From assembly GCA_030529845.1 (NCBI GenBank), contig JAUMWB010000002.1:207170-271169 (forward strand): a stretch of 64,000 nucleotides of DNA, in the 5' to 3' direction. Shown piece after piece: positions 53,445 through 61,874 of the stretch; position 1 is the first letter of the stretch; each line of letters starts with the position of its first letter. The notes below the pieces were generated by a model. That model had not been told where the DNA came from and made no database searches. It was given only the letters and a program-made list of their open reading frames with translations. The position numbers and the translations under genes are program-made. This stretch comes from Rothia sp. (in: high G+C Gram-positive bacteria) (GTDB taxonomy: Bacteria; Actinomycetota; Actinomycetes; Actinomycetales; Micrococcaceae).

Positions 53445-54026
53445 TTAGTCCAGGCCCAGGTCGGTCTTGGAGTAGGCGTAGAGGCAGGGAACGCCCGCTA
53501 CCTCTTCGATGTGCTCCTTGGCGCCGGTGGCACGGTCAACGATGACGGCAACAGCCACCACCTCCGCACCTGCCTTGCGCAGGGCCTCAACGGCGGTAAG
53601 AGCGGAACCACCGGTAGTGGAGGTGTCCTCGACAGCTACCACGCGGCGTCCTTCAACCGAGGGGCCCTCAACCTGACGGCCCATGCCGTAGGACTTCTGG
53701 GCCTTACGCACCACGAAGGTGTCAATAGCGCGGCCCTGGTCGCCAGCAGTGCGCATGATGGCGTGGCCGACGGGGTCAGCGCCCATGGTCAGGCCGCCTG
53801 CAGCGTCAAACTCGATACCGGCTGAGTCAAGCAGGTCGAGCATGACCTGGCCGACCAGGCGGGAGGCCTCGTGGTGCAGGGTGATACGGCGCAAATCAAC
53901 GTAATAGTCGGCTTCCTTACCGGAGGCCAGGGTGACCTTGCCGCGCACGACGGCTAGTTCGCTGATGAGCTCGCGCAGGCGTTCGCGCGCTTCTTCGATA
54001 GGGAGGGTGGTGGAGAGGTTAGTCAT
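53445..54026 (-). CDS. pyrE: Orotate phosphoribosyltransferase
   Basis: Makes orotidine monophosphate from orotate and PRPP in pyrimidine synthesis. The PRPP loop VVAVEDTSTTGGSALTAVEAL and the DYYVDLRRITLHHEASRL region are typical. The ATG at 54026 gives the usual length (193 residues); 20 further codons are possible but not supported. In the same direction as the SpoU methyltransferase gene, 69 bases apart. Confidence 0.94.
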   Translation of the reverse strand: MTNLSTTLPIEEARERLRELISELAVVRGKVTLASGKEADYYVDLRRITLHHEASRLVGQVMLDLLDSAGIEFDAAGGLTMGADPVGHAIMRTAGDQGRAIDTFVVRKAQKSYGMGRQVEGPSVEGRRVVAVEDTSTTGGSALTAVEALRKAGAEVVAVAVIVDRATGAKEHIEEVAGVPCLYAYSKTDLGLD

Positions 54027-54065
54027 GCTTTTTAGTCTAGTAGACCGGCAGATATTTACCCCGCG

Positions 54066-54110
54066 AAAAGTGCAAGTACCTGTCATTTTTCACGGGACAC
54101 TTGCACTTTT
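54066..54110. terminator. pabB terminator
   Basis: AAAAGTGCAAGT (54066-54077) pairs with ACTTGCACTTTT (54099-54110), the right arm reaching the pabB stop codon. It should terminate the leftward pabB message; the loop is long (21 bases). Confidence 0.7.
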
Positions 54111-55531
54111 TAGGGGGTAGCTGCCCGCAGCTTGGTCACCATCTCGTCGTATTCGGCGGACGGGTCAGAGTCGGCAACGATTGCCCCACCTGCCGCCAGG
54201 GTGAGCAGGCCATCGGAGTGGGCTACCAGCGTCCTAATGACGATAGACAGGGCGGCTGAACCGTCCGCGCTGAGGTAGCCCAGGGCGCCGGAGTAGACCC
54301 CGCGAGCCCGTCCCTCAAGCCGGTCAATGATAGCCATGGTGGCTGCCTTGGGTGCACCGGTCATGGAGCCGCCGGGGAAGCAGGCGGCGACCGCGTCCAG
54401 GGCGGTGACGCCGGGGCGTAACTGGGAGACGATGGTGGACACCAGCTGGTGGACGGTTGAGTAGGACTCCACCCCCATCAGCACCGGCACCCGCACGCTC
54501 TCGGGATGGGAGACCAGGGAGAGGTCGTTGCGGAGTAAGTCCACGATCATGAGGTTTTCAGCGCGGGTTTTGGGGTCGCTGGCAAGCCAGGCGGCTGCCT
54601 GCTGGTCTTCGTGGGCGGACGCACCCCGCGGCACGGTGCCCTTAATGGGCTTGGCTTCAGCGCGGCCCTCTGCCGTGACAGTCAAAAACTTCTCGGGCGA
54701 GGATGAGAGCACCGTAAAGTCGTCGCATCGCAGGAAGGCCGCGTAGGGGGCGGCATTGGACTGACGCTGGGCCAGGTAGAGACTCAAAAGGTCATCGGCA
54801 CCCGGCGGGTCGGGCAGCTGCAGAGAGGTTTCAGCTGTCAGGCAGACCTCGTAGCTGTTACCTTCAGCGATTTCAGCCTGGGCTGTGGCAATGGCTGCCA
54901 GGTAGCGGTCGCGGTCAGGCAGGGGAAAGTCCGGCAAATCTACCCGCGAAGCATATTCTTGACCGGCTATAGATTCAGGTGAAGAACCAGTTTTAAGCAG
55001 TTTTTGCGCGGTCTCTTCAACCCAGTCAGCGGGTCCAACCAGCCAGGAAGCCCCACTAGCGTGCTCGTACATCAGGTAGTGGGTTGCAGGCATCCAGAGG
55101 GCATCGGGGGTGCGAGCCACCCGCTGGGGGTGTTCACTGTGGAAGGCGGTGACTTCTAAATCGGCGTGGACCTCATAGCCCATGAACCCCACGTAGCCGC
55201 CCAGTAGGACGTCGGTGGGCGGTGCGTCCCGCCCCTCACCGACTGTAGGGCGTGGGGCGGACTCCAGGAAGTCGGGGAGCACCTGCCAAATGCTATCGCG
55301 GTAGGTCTGCTGGGGGCGTCCGCTCACATCGAGTACATCAACCTGCCCCGGCTGCGCGTAGCGCAGCACTCCCCCGCTCAGGGGCGCACCCAGGTAGGAG
55401 TAGCGGGACATGGGCGACTCGTCGCGGGCCGAATCCAGCCAGAAAGCATACGAAGAACCGTCGGCCAGCACGGGGAAGGCGGCGGCAGGGTCTACCGGGA
55501 AATTCAGGGCACGACAGGTTAGAGAAGTCAC
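54110..55531 (-). CDS. pabB: Aminodeoxychorismate synthase component I
   Basis: Converts chorismate with ammonia from a PabA partner to aminodeoxychorismate, towards PABA and folate. The 473-residue protein carries the chorismate-binding domain, with LTAETSLQL, the catalytic region PIKGTVPRGASAHEDQQAA, and GGSMTGAPKAATMAIIDRLEGRARGVYSGALGYL. The GTG at 55531 is chosen because a start at 55594 would read into a repeat region; its length matches PabB. The folP gene that uses PABA is 48 kb away. Confidence 0.88.
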   Translation of the reverse strand: MTSLTCRALNFPVDPAAAFPVLADGSSYAFWLDSARDESPMSRYSYLGAPLSGGVLRYAQPGQVDVLDVSGRPQQTYRDSIWQVLPDFLESAPRPTVGEGRDAPPTDVLLGGYVGFMGYEVHADLEVTAFHSEHPQRVARTPDALWMPATHYLMYEHASGASWLVGPADWVEETAQKLLKTGSSPESIAGQEYASRVDLPDFPLPDRDRYLAAIATAQAEIAEGNSYEVCLTAETSLQLPDPPGADDLLSLYLAQRQSNAAPYAAFLRCDDFTVLSSSPEKFLTVTAEGRAEAKPIKGTVPRGASAHEDQQAAAWLASDPKTRAENLMIVDLLRNDLSLVSHPESVRVPVLMGVESYSTVHQLVSTIVSQLRPGVTALDAVAACFPGGSMTGAPKAATMAIIDRLEGRARGVYSGALGYLSADGSAALSIVIRTLVAHSDGLLTLAAGGAIVADSDPSAEYDEMVTKLRAATP

Positions 55532-55546
55532 CGACTCATTGTAACG

Positions 55547-55690
55547 GGGTAGGCAGGGTTTTACCTGCGCGAGCCTGATGGGGGCTGACGTCAAAGAACG
55601 GCCGGGGCAGGGTAGCGGAGGTTTTACCTGCGCAAGCCTGGCTCGGGGCTGGCGTTAAGGGTGGCTTGCGCAGGTAAAACCGTAGCTACC
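55547..55690. repeat. Direct and inverted repeat cluster upstream of pabB
   Basis: GGTTTTACCTGCGC-type arms occur at 55557, at 55620 (63 bases later) and inverted at 55663-55681. The second and third form a perfect 19-bp stem. The first two are parts of direct repeats nearly 50 bases long. They fill the gap between pabB and the rhodanese gene, downstream of the latter. Confidence 0.8.
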
Positions 55691-55720
55691 CGCCATCAAG
55701 CTAGTGAGGCTGGCGGGCAG

Positions 55721-56050
55721 CTAGCGAACCTGCGGAGTTTCGCCGTTTTCTGAGACCATGGGTTTCTCGGCGTCCTGCCAGGCCCCCATACCGCCGATAA
55801 CGTTGATGGCGTCGAAGCCGTACTGGGTGAGGTAGGCTGCGGCGCGCAGGGAGCGGCCACCGGCGCGGCAGATGACGTAGACGTCCTCATCGAGGGGAAC
55901 TTCGCCGTAGCGCTCGGGCACCTCACCCAGGGGAATGTGCTGGGCGCCTTCGATATGGCCTTCTACCCACTCGTAGTCTTCGCGCACGTCCAGAATTTTG
56001 GCGTCTGCGGGGATTTCATCGACGGTGACCTGGCGTAGATCCTCGTTCAT
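55721..56050 (-). CDS. Rhodanese-domain protein
   Basis: A single-domain sulfurtransferase-like protein of 109 residues. The active-site loop CRAGGRSL contains the catalytic cysteine; DVREDYEWVEGHIEGAQHIPLGE is the family N-terminal motif. Likely a small persulfide carrier or a sulfur-sensing domain. Its leftward message would end in the repeat cluster. Confidence 0.93.
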   Translation of the reverse strand: MNEDLRQVTVDEIPADAKILDVREDYEWVEGHIEGAQHIPLGEVPERYGEVPLDEDVYVICRAGGRSLRAAAYLTQYGFDAINVIGGMGAWQDAEKPMVSENGETPQVR

Positions 56051-56206
56051 AGCGTTGCCTTTCGGTTGGTTATTCCGCCCCTTACTCTAGCCCTAGATAG
56101 CTCTGCATGGCTAGCCATTTCACCCAACGCCAACAGGTGCGGACCCTACCTTTGCATCTTTAAATATATGCACTCTGAAGTTTAAATATGCTAAGTAACA
56201 GGAGTA

Positions 56207-58264
56207 TTGTTGAGGCTGGTTTCAGAAGCAGCATCACCTGAACCGCACCATCATTGGCACATTTTCGGAAACGAGTTGATCTTGTCCTCACATAAAGCAG
56301 AGGTACCAGCCCCCACTGGTTCCTCCAGTCCCATCCGCGAGTTTACGCTCCGCGCTGTTATCCTCGGTGGTCTTATCACCCTGGTATTCACGGCTGCGAA
56401 TGTCTACCTGGGCCTCAAAGTTGGCCTCACCTTCGCCACTTCTATTCCCGCTGCCGTTATCTCCATGGCAATTCTGCGCAATTTTAAGAACCACTCCATC
56501 ATGGAGAACAACATTGTGCAAACCATCGCTTCGGCAGCCGGTACCCTTTCAGCAATTATCTTCGTTCTGCCCGGCCTTGTCATGATTGGCTGGTGGGCGG
56601 GTTTCCCCTACTGGACCACAGCATTTGTCTGCGCTATCGGCGGCATCCTGGGTGTTACCTATTCCATCCCTCTGCGCCGTGCACTGGTCACCGGCTCAGA
56701 TTTGCCCTTCCCCGAGGGCGTAGCAGCGGCTGAAGTGCTCAAGGTCGGCAATGACCAGGGCTCTCACGAAGAAAACCAAAAGGGCCTGCGTATGATTGTG
56801 TGGGGTTCCTTGGCGTCCGCTGGCTTCGCTATTCTGACCTCCCTGAAGGCGGTAGCAGGCGGTTTCACCCAGTTCTTCCGCCTCGGTACAGGCGGCACTA
56901 TGGTCAGTACCTCTTTCTCTCTAGCCCTTATCGGTGTTGGTCACCTGGTTGGCCTGGCCGTCGGTATCTCCATGATTGTTGGTTTGCTGATTTCCTACGG
57001 CGTACTGCTACCCATGCGCACCTCAGGGCTGCTGCCGGCGTCCGGTGATATCTCAGACGTTGTCTCCTCAACCTTCTCCCAGGACGTCCGCTTCATCGGT
57101 GCGGGTACCATGGCAGTTGCAGCGGTCTGGACCCTCGTCAAAATCATCGGCCCCATCATTAAGGGCATCAAGGACTCTCTTGTTGCTTCACGTGCCCGTC
57201 AGGCTGGCCAGACCGTTGATATCACCGAACGTGACATCCCTTTCTCCACTGTCGCCGGTGTAACCATTGGCGCTATGATTCCGGTTGGCCTGCTGCTCTG
57301 GCTGTTCGTCAAGGACACCGCCATTGCCCACCACACCGGAACCCTCATCGTTCTCTCCATCGTGTACGTACTGCTCGTGGGCCTGATTGTTGCCTCTATC
57401 TGTGGCTACATGGCCGGTCTGATTGGTGCCTCGAACTCACCCATTTCAGGTGTGGGCATCATCGTCGTCCTGTCTGCAGCCCTGCTCATTAAGACCGTTA
57501 TCGGCAACGACGCAGACACCGCCTCTCTGGTGGCCTACACCCTCTTCACCGCAGCTGTGGTCTTCGGTATTGCCACAATTTCCAACGATAACCTACAGGA
57601 CCTCAAGACCGGCCAGCTCGTTGGCGCTACCCCTTGGAAGCAGCAGGTTGCCCTGATTGTGGGTGTGCTCTTCGGCTCGGCCATCATCCCGCCCGTGTTG
57701 CAGCTGCTCCTGACCGGTTTTGGTTTCGCGGGCTCTCCCGGTGCCGGTGAGGACGCCCTTTCAGCCCCTCAGGCTGCCCTGCTCTCCAGCGTGGCCGAGG
57801 GTATCTTCGGTAACTCCCTCAACTGGGAGCTACTGGGCTTGGGCGCCATTATCGGCGTGGTTATCATCGCTATCAATGAGGTTCTGACCGCTACCACCAA
57901 GGGCAAGTATTCTCTGCCTGCCCTGGCTGTCGGTATGGGCATGTACCTGCCGATTGCGCTAACCCTTATCATTCCTGTCGGCGCCCTGCTAGGCTTCCTC
58001 TACAACCGCTGGGCTGCCAAGCAGCGTAACCCTGAGGGCGCCGAGCGCATGGGCGTGCTGGTAGCAACCGGCATGATTGTGGGCGAGTCACTGTGGGGCG
58101 TTATCAACGCCGGTATTATCGCAGCGGCGGGCAATCCCGATGTCCTGGGCATCTTCGGTGACCAGTGGGTTGAGGGTGGCGGCTATTACCTGGCTCCGGT
58201 CGTCTTCATCCTGGTTATTTGGGCCCTCTACCGCAAGGCAAAGAAGAACGCCGTAACCTCCTAA
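56207..58264 (+). CDS. OPT-family oligopeptide transporter
   Basis: A 685-residue OPT transporter with about sixteen spans, of the bacterial type. Marks include NVYLGLKVGLTFATSIPAAVISMAI, the SIMENNIVQTIASAAGTLSAIIFVLPGL segment, and the late GMGMYLPIALTLIIPVGALLGFLYNRW. The TTG at 56207 has AGGAG just upstream (56200-56204), which supports this start. It ends before the second 67-bp palindrome, facing the Mrp operon. Confidence 0.9.
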   Translation: MLRLVSEAASPEPHHHWHIFGNELILSSHKAEVPAPTGSSSPIREFTLRAVILGGLITLVFTAANVYLGLKVGLTFATSIPAAVISMAILRNFKNHSIMENNIVQTIASAAGTLSAIIFVLPGLVMIGWWAGFPYWTTAFVCAIGGILGVTYSIPLRRALVTGSDLPFPEGVAAAEVLKVGNDQGSHEENQKGLRMIVWGSLASAGFAILTSLKAVAGGFTQFFRLGTGGTMVSTSFSLALIGVGHLVGLAVGISMIVGLLISYGVLLPMRTSGLLPASGDISDVVSSTFSQDVRFIGAGTMAVAAVWTLVKIIGPIIKGIKDSLVASRARQAGQTVDITERDIPFSTVAGVTIGAMIPVGLLLWLFVKDTAIAHHTGTLIVLSIVYVLLVGLIVASICGYMAGLIGASNSPISGVGIIVVLSAALLIKTVIGNDADTASLVAYTLFTAAVVFGIATISNDNLQDLKTGQLVGATPWKQQVALIVGVLFGSAIIPPVLQLLLTGFGFAGSPGAGEDALSAPQAALLSSVAEGIFGNSLNWELLGLGAIIGVVIIAINEVLTATTKGKYSLPALAVGMGMYLPIALTLIIPVGALLGFLYNRWAAKQRNPEGAERMGVLVATGMIVGESLWGVINAGIIAAAGNPDVLGIFGDQWVEGGGYYLAPVVFILVIWALYRKAKKNAVTS

Positions 58265-58287
58265 CATTCTGCCCCGTCTTCTTCTGA

Positions 58288-58354
58288 AAGGGGACCGCAG
58301 AACCAAAAAAGGACCGCATATTTCGCGGTCCTTTTTTGGTTTTCTGGTCCCCTT
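58288..58354. repeat. 67-bp nested palindrome, copy 2
   Basis: The same 67-base design as 6484-6550: outer arms AAGGGGACC/GGTCCCCTT, inner arms AAAAAAGGACCGC/GCGGTCCTTTTTT, with differences mostly in the loop and flanks. Here it lies between the converging OPT gene and the Mrp operon, an ideal place for a bidirectional terminator. A GGCGTCCGC nonamer (inverted) follows at 58371. Confidence 0.8.
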
Positions 58355-58393
58355 GCGGGAATAGGGGCAGGCGGACGCCCGTGGGCTGGTCCC

Positions 58394-58750
58394 CTAGTTC
58401 CCCTCCACCTCATCGACCAGGGAGCGCAGGTCGTCGTGGCGCAGGTCGTCCTTGCGGAAGTGCTTGTTGCGGTAGCCGGAGCGGCCCATCATGTGCCCTG
58501 AGATGGGGATAGTAAGCATCTGCAGCAGCAAAATCACTAGGAGCACCGGCAGCAGCTCCAGGGAGCGGAAGTGGAAGGCTACCGCCAGCAGCATGAGAAT
58601 CATGCCGAAGACCTGGGGCTTGGTGCCCGAATGCAGGCGGGTGAGCAGGTCAGGGAAACGGACCAGACCGATAGCGGCACCCAGCGACATGAGAGCACCC
58701 AGAATCATGCAGACGATGGTTAGGGCATCAAAAACGGTATCGAGATTCAT
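58394..58750 (-). CDS. mrpG: Mrp Na+/H+ antiporter subunit G
   Basis: A 118-residue membrane protein with three spans (DALTIVCMILGALMSLGAAIGLVRFPDLLTRLHSGTKPQVFGMILML is the family core, with RFPDxxTRLH). Last gene of the leftward Mrp operon, 3 bases after mrpF. Part of the multisubunit antiporter that exports sodium in exchange for protons. Confidence 0.93.
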   Translation of the reverse strand: MNLDTVFDALTIVCMILGALMSLGAAIGLVRFPDLLTRLHSGTKPQVFGMILMLLAVAFHFRSLELLPVLLVILLLQMLTIPISGHMMGRSGYRNKHFRKDDLRHDDLRSLVDEVEGN

Positions 58751-58753
58751 GGT

Positions 58754-59161
58754 TTACTCCCCCAAATCCTTGCTGGCACGCACGGGGTGGGCACTTTCCT
58801 GCCCCTCCTTGTCAGTATCTTCTGCCAGTTCCCCGGGGGCGTACTTGCTCCCCTTCTTGCGGGAGCGTCCTTCGTGCAGACGGGAGACCGGGGTTCTCTC
58901 GTCCGCCTTGGAATTATCAGCAAAGCGGGCCACGGTCACCGACCCCACAAAACCAATCATGGCGAGCGCTACCAGCAGAATGAGGAAGAACTGGCTGTCG
59001 GTGTAAATCATCAGGACGCAGAGCGCGGCGGTCAGGATGGAGAGCAGCACATCGCTGGCGAGCACACGGTCGAGCAGGGCGGGGCCCTTCCAGACGCGGT
59101 AGACGGTGCCCCAGGTGGCTAGGGTCAGAATCAGACCGGTGGCCCAGATAGCCCAGGTCAT
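58754..59161 (-). CDS. mrpF: Mrp Na+/H+ antiporter subunit F
   Basis: A 135-residue protein with three N-terminal spans (RVLASDVLLSILTAALCVLMIY, with the conserved DRVLASD) and a long, charged cytoplasmic tail not found in shorter MrpF proteins. Overlaps mrpE by 4 bases. Confidence 0.92.
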   Translation of the reverse strand: MTWAIWATGLILTLATWGTVYRVWKGPALLDRVLASDVLLSILTAALCVLMIYTDSQFFLILLVALAMIGFVGSVTVARFADNSKADERTPVSRLHEGRSRKKGSKYAPGELAEDTDKEGQESAHPVRASKDLGE

Positions 59162-59742
59162 GCGTGCTCCTTTCGGCTGGCTGTGCGGTCGGCTTCTTCG
59201 TCCTGTTTGAGGGCGTCGTATTCTTCGCGGCTGCCGGCGGCCTTGATAATCAGGTCTTCAAAGTAGGCCACCTGGCGGGTGAATCGCTCGATTTCCTCCG
59301 GGGTGGAGGTGTTGAGCACGTGGAAGTAGAGCACCGAGAGGGAACGGTCTACCTCAACCACCACGGAGCCGGGAATCAGCGACATGGTGTGCGAGACGGC
59401 GGTCAGTAGCAGGTCGGAGCGGGTGCGTAGCTGTACGGCCACTACCGAGTTACGCAGGGGCGGACGGAAGGTGGCAGCTAACCACATGACCTCAATCGAT
59501 GCTTTGGCGATGTTCCAGAAGAGCTCCACCACAAACCTCGCCGCGTAGAAGATGTTGAATCGGTTGGAGAGGTAGAGAGTGGGTAGCCGGAAGACCGACA
59601 TGGTCAGGGCTGCCAGCACCGCACCGAAGGCGATGAAGGGCAGGGAGAAGTCCTGCCAGAGGGCGCACCAGACAAAGATCAGCCAGAGGAAGGGCGGGAT
59701 AGCGTGAATCAGGCTCTCGCGTGAGAGATCGGGTTTTTTCAC
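59158..59742 (-). CDS. mrpE: Mrp Na+/H+ antiporter subunit E
   Basis: A 194-residue protein with two or three N-terminal spans and a cytoplasmic region (TRSDLLLTAVSHTMSLIPGSVVVEVD is the family signature). The tail is rich in charged residues. Overlaps mrpD by 4 bases and mrpF by 4 bases. Confidence 0.92.
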   Translation of the reverse strand: MKKPDLSRESLIHAIPPFLWLIFVWCALWQDFSLPFIAFGAVLAALTMSVFRLPTLYLSNRFNIFYAARFVVELFWNIAKASIEVMWLAATFRPPLRNSVVAVQLRTRSDLLLTAVSHTMSLIPGSVVVEVDRSLSVLYFHVLNTSTPEEIERFTRQVAYFEDLIIKAAGSREEYDALKQDEEADRTASRKEHA

Positions 59743-61355
59743 TGGTTCACCTCCTGGGAGTGGTTATCGACAATCTGCTGTTCCAGGTACTCGGCCCGGC
59801 TGGGGGCGTCGGGGCCAAAGACCGAACTAATGTACATGTCGGGGTCAAAGAGGTTATCTGAGGCGTTATCTGCCAGCTGGAAGAGGGGGCCTGAGAAGAG
59901 GGTAATGAGCACACCCACCACAACCAGGGAGACGGTGGAGGCCATCATGGACGCCGGAATCGGCTTGGTCTCGTAATGGGCAGGGTCATCGGAGTGCTCG
60001 GCCATAACCAGCTCGGGGGTGGGCTCTTCGGCTTCCTTGGCGGGGCGCCAGAAGGCCTTGTTCCACACGCGGGCTAGGGCCAGCAGGGTCAGCAGGGAGA
60101 CCAGGACGCCCACACCCGCGTTGATGTAGGCCAGGGCACCTCCGTTTTCTACGGAGGCCTCGATGAAACCGACCTTACCGATGAAGCCGGAGAAGGGCGG
60201 GATACCTCCCAGGTTGATGGCGGGGATGAAGTAGAGCAGGGCTAGGACGGGGGCGGTCTTCATCAGGCCACCCAGGCGGCGCACGTTAGTGGAGCCTGCC
60301 CGGCGTTCAACCAGGCCAACCACCATGAAGAGGCCGGTCTGAATCACGATGTGGTGGGCGATGTAGAAGACCACGGTGGTTAGACCCAGCTCGTTGCCCA
60401 GCGAGATGCCCCAGATCATGTAGCCGATGTGGCTAATCAGGATAAAGGAGAGCAGACGCTTAATGTCACCCTGAGCTAGGGCACCCAGGATACCCACCAG
60501 CAGAGTTAAACCTGCTACGACCCCCAGAAGCGTATCCAGGCGTCCTTCGGGGAAAAGCAGGGTCTCGGTACGAATAATCGCGTAGACGCCCACCTTGGTC
60601 AGCAGGCCCGCGAAGACGGCGGTTACGGGAGCCGGGGCCGTGGGGTAGGAGTCGGGTAGCCAGAGGGAGAGCGGGAATACCGCAGCCTTGATGCCGAAGG
60701 CAATGAGCAGCATGAGGTGCAGCTGCATCTGGGTGCCTTCAGGCAGGGTGCCCAGCTTCAGCGACAGGTCAGCCATGTTGATGGTGCCCACCGAAGCATA
60801 GACAAAGCCGATAGCAGTCAGGAAGAGCATAGAGGAGACAACCGAAACCACCACGTAGGTCACGCCCGCCCGGATACGCGGGGTGTTAGCGTTCATGGTG
60901 ATGAGCACGTAGGAGGCCATAAGCAGGATTTCAAAGCCCACGTAGAGGTTGAAGAGATCTCCCGCCAAGAAGGCGTTAGAGACGCCCGCCAGCAGCAGCA
61001 GGTAGGTGGGGTAGAAGACCGAGATGGGCACTTCGTCGTCCTCGTCCTGCAGGTTCTGACCGGTGGCAAAGACCAGCACCGCCAGCGAGATAGTAGACGA
61101 GACCACCAGCATAAGCGCCGAGAGCTGGTCTACCACCATGGTGATACCGAAGGGGGCCTCCCAGCCTGCCAGGTGCACGGTCTGGGGCACGGCGTCCCAG
61201 ACCGAGGCCAGGAGCAGGGCCTCAAAAACCAGGGTAATAGCTACCGCGGCGAAGGCGATGACGCGCTGCACGCTGTCCTTCTTCGAGATGAAGGTAATGG
61301 CGGCGGCAAGGAAGAGAATGATGATGCAGAGGGGGGCGAGCTGGGCAATATCCAT
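59739..61355 (-). CDS. mrpD: Mrp Na+/H+ antiporter subunit D
   Basis: A 538-residue protein homologous to the proton-translocating NuoL/M/N subunits, with about fourteen spans. LFNLYVGFEILLMASYVLI (the conserved Glu) and the lysine-bearing region SHIGYMIWGISLG with KTAPVLALLYF mark the proton path. Downstream of mrpC. Confidence 0.94.
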   Translation of the reverse strand: MDIAQLAPLCIIILFLAAAITFISKKDSVQRVIAFAAVAITLVFEALLLASVWDAVPQTVHLAGWEAPFGITMVVDQLSALMLVVSSTISLAVLVFATGQNLQDEDDEVPISVFYPTYLLLLAGVSNAFLAGDLFNLYVGFEILLMASYVLITMNANTPRIRAGVTYVVVSVVSSMLFLTAIGFVYASVGTINMADLSLKLGTLPEGTQMQLHLMLLIAFGIKAAVFPLSLWLPDSYPTAPAPVTAVFAGLLTKVGVYAIIRTETLLFPEGRLDTLLGVVAGLTLLVGILGALAQGDIKRLLSFILISHIGYMIWGISLGNELGLTTVVFYIAHHIVIQTGLFMVVGLVERRAGSTNVRRLGGLMKTAPVLALLYFIPAINLGGIPPFSGFIGKVGFIEASVENGGALAYINAGVGVLVSLLTLLALARVWNKAFWRPAKEAEEPTPELVMAEHSDDPAHYETKPIPASMMASTVSLVVVGVLITLFSGPLFQLADNASDNLFDPDMYISSVFGPDAPSRAEYLEQQIVDNHSQEVNQ

Positions 61356-61358
61356 GGG

Positions 61359-61871
61359 CTAGTCCCCCTTCTTTGACACGGTCTGCTGGGCGCTTGTCTG
61401 ACTGATTTTCTTCTTCTCTTCTGCTTCGTTGAATGCTTTTTCGCGGGTCGCTTCGTCAGCGTCGAATTCCGAGGCATCGAACTCGGCGGCGGCGTCCTCT
61501 TCCTTATCGAAAGCGTCCTGCTCGGCCACGCGAATATCTTCGGCGTCGTCGGTGATTTCGTCGGCCTTAGACAGCAGCCAGGAGCGGTAGATAATACCCA
61601 GAATCAGGGCGGTTACCGCGCAAGAAATGACGATAGCGGTCAGAATCAGGGCCTGTGGGAGCGGGTCGGAGTAGTCTTCTGCGGCAATGTCCTTACTGTA
61701 GAAGGGGGCCAGGCCGGCAGGGCCTCCCGCGTGCAGGATCAGGATGTTGGTTGCGTTAGTCATGAGCATCAGGCCCAGGAGCACGCGGGTCATGGAGCGG
61801 TCGAGAATCAGGTAGACCCCTACGGCGTAGAGCACGCCCATGACCAGGATTAGACTGAGGTCGATAATCAT
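61359..61871 (-). CDS. mrpC: Mrp Na+/H+ antiporter subunit C
   Basis: A 170-residue NuoK-like protein. Three spans in the first 110 residues (LGLMLMTNATNILIL, and the late DPLPQALILTAIVISCAVTALILGI). The C-terminal 60 residues form an acidic tail of Glu, Asp, Ala and Lys that ordinary MrpC proteins lack. 3 bases separate it from mrpAB. Confidence 0.92.
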   Translation of the reverse strand: MIIDLSLILVMGVLYAVGVYLILDRSMTRVLLGLMLMTNATNILILHAGGPAGLAPFYSKDIAAEDYSDPLPQALILTAIVISCAVTALILGIIYRSWLLSKADEITDDAEDIRVAEQDAFDKEEDAAAEFDASEFDADEATREKAFNEAEEKKKISQTSAQQTVSKKGD

Positions 61872-61874
61872 GGT

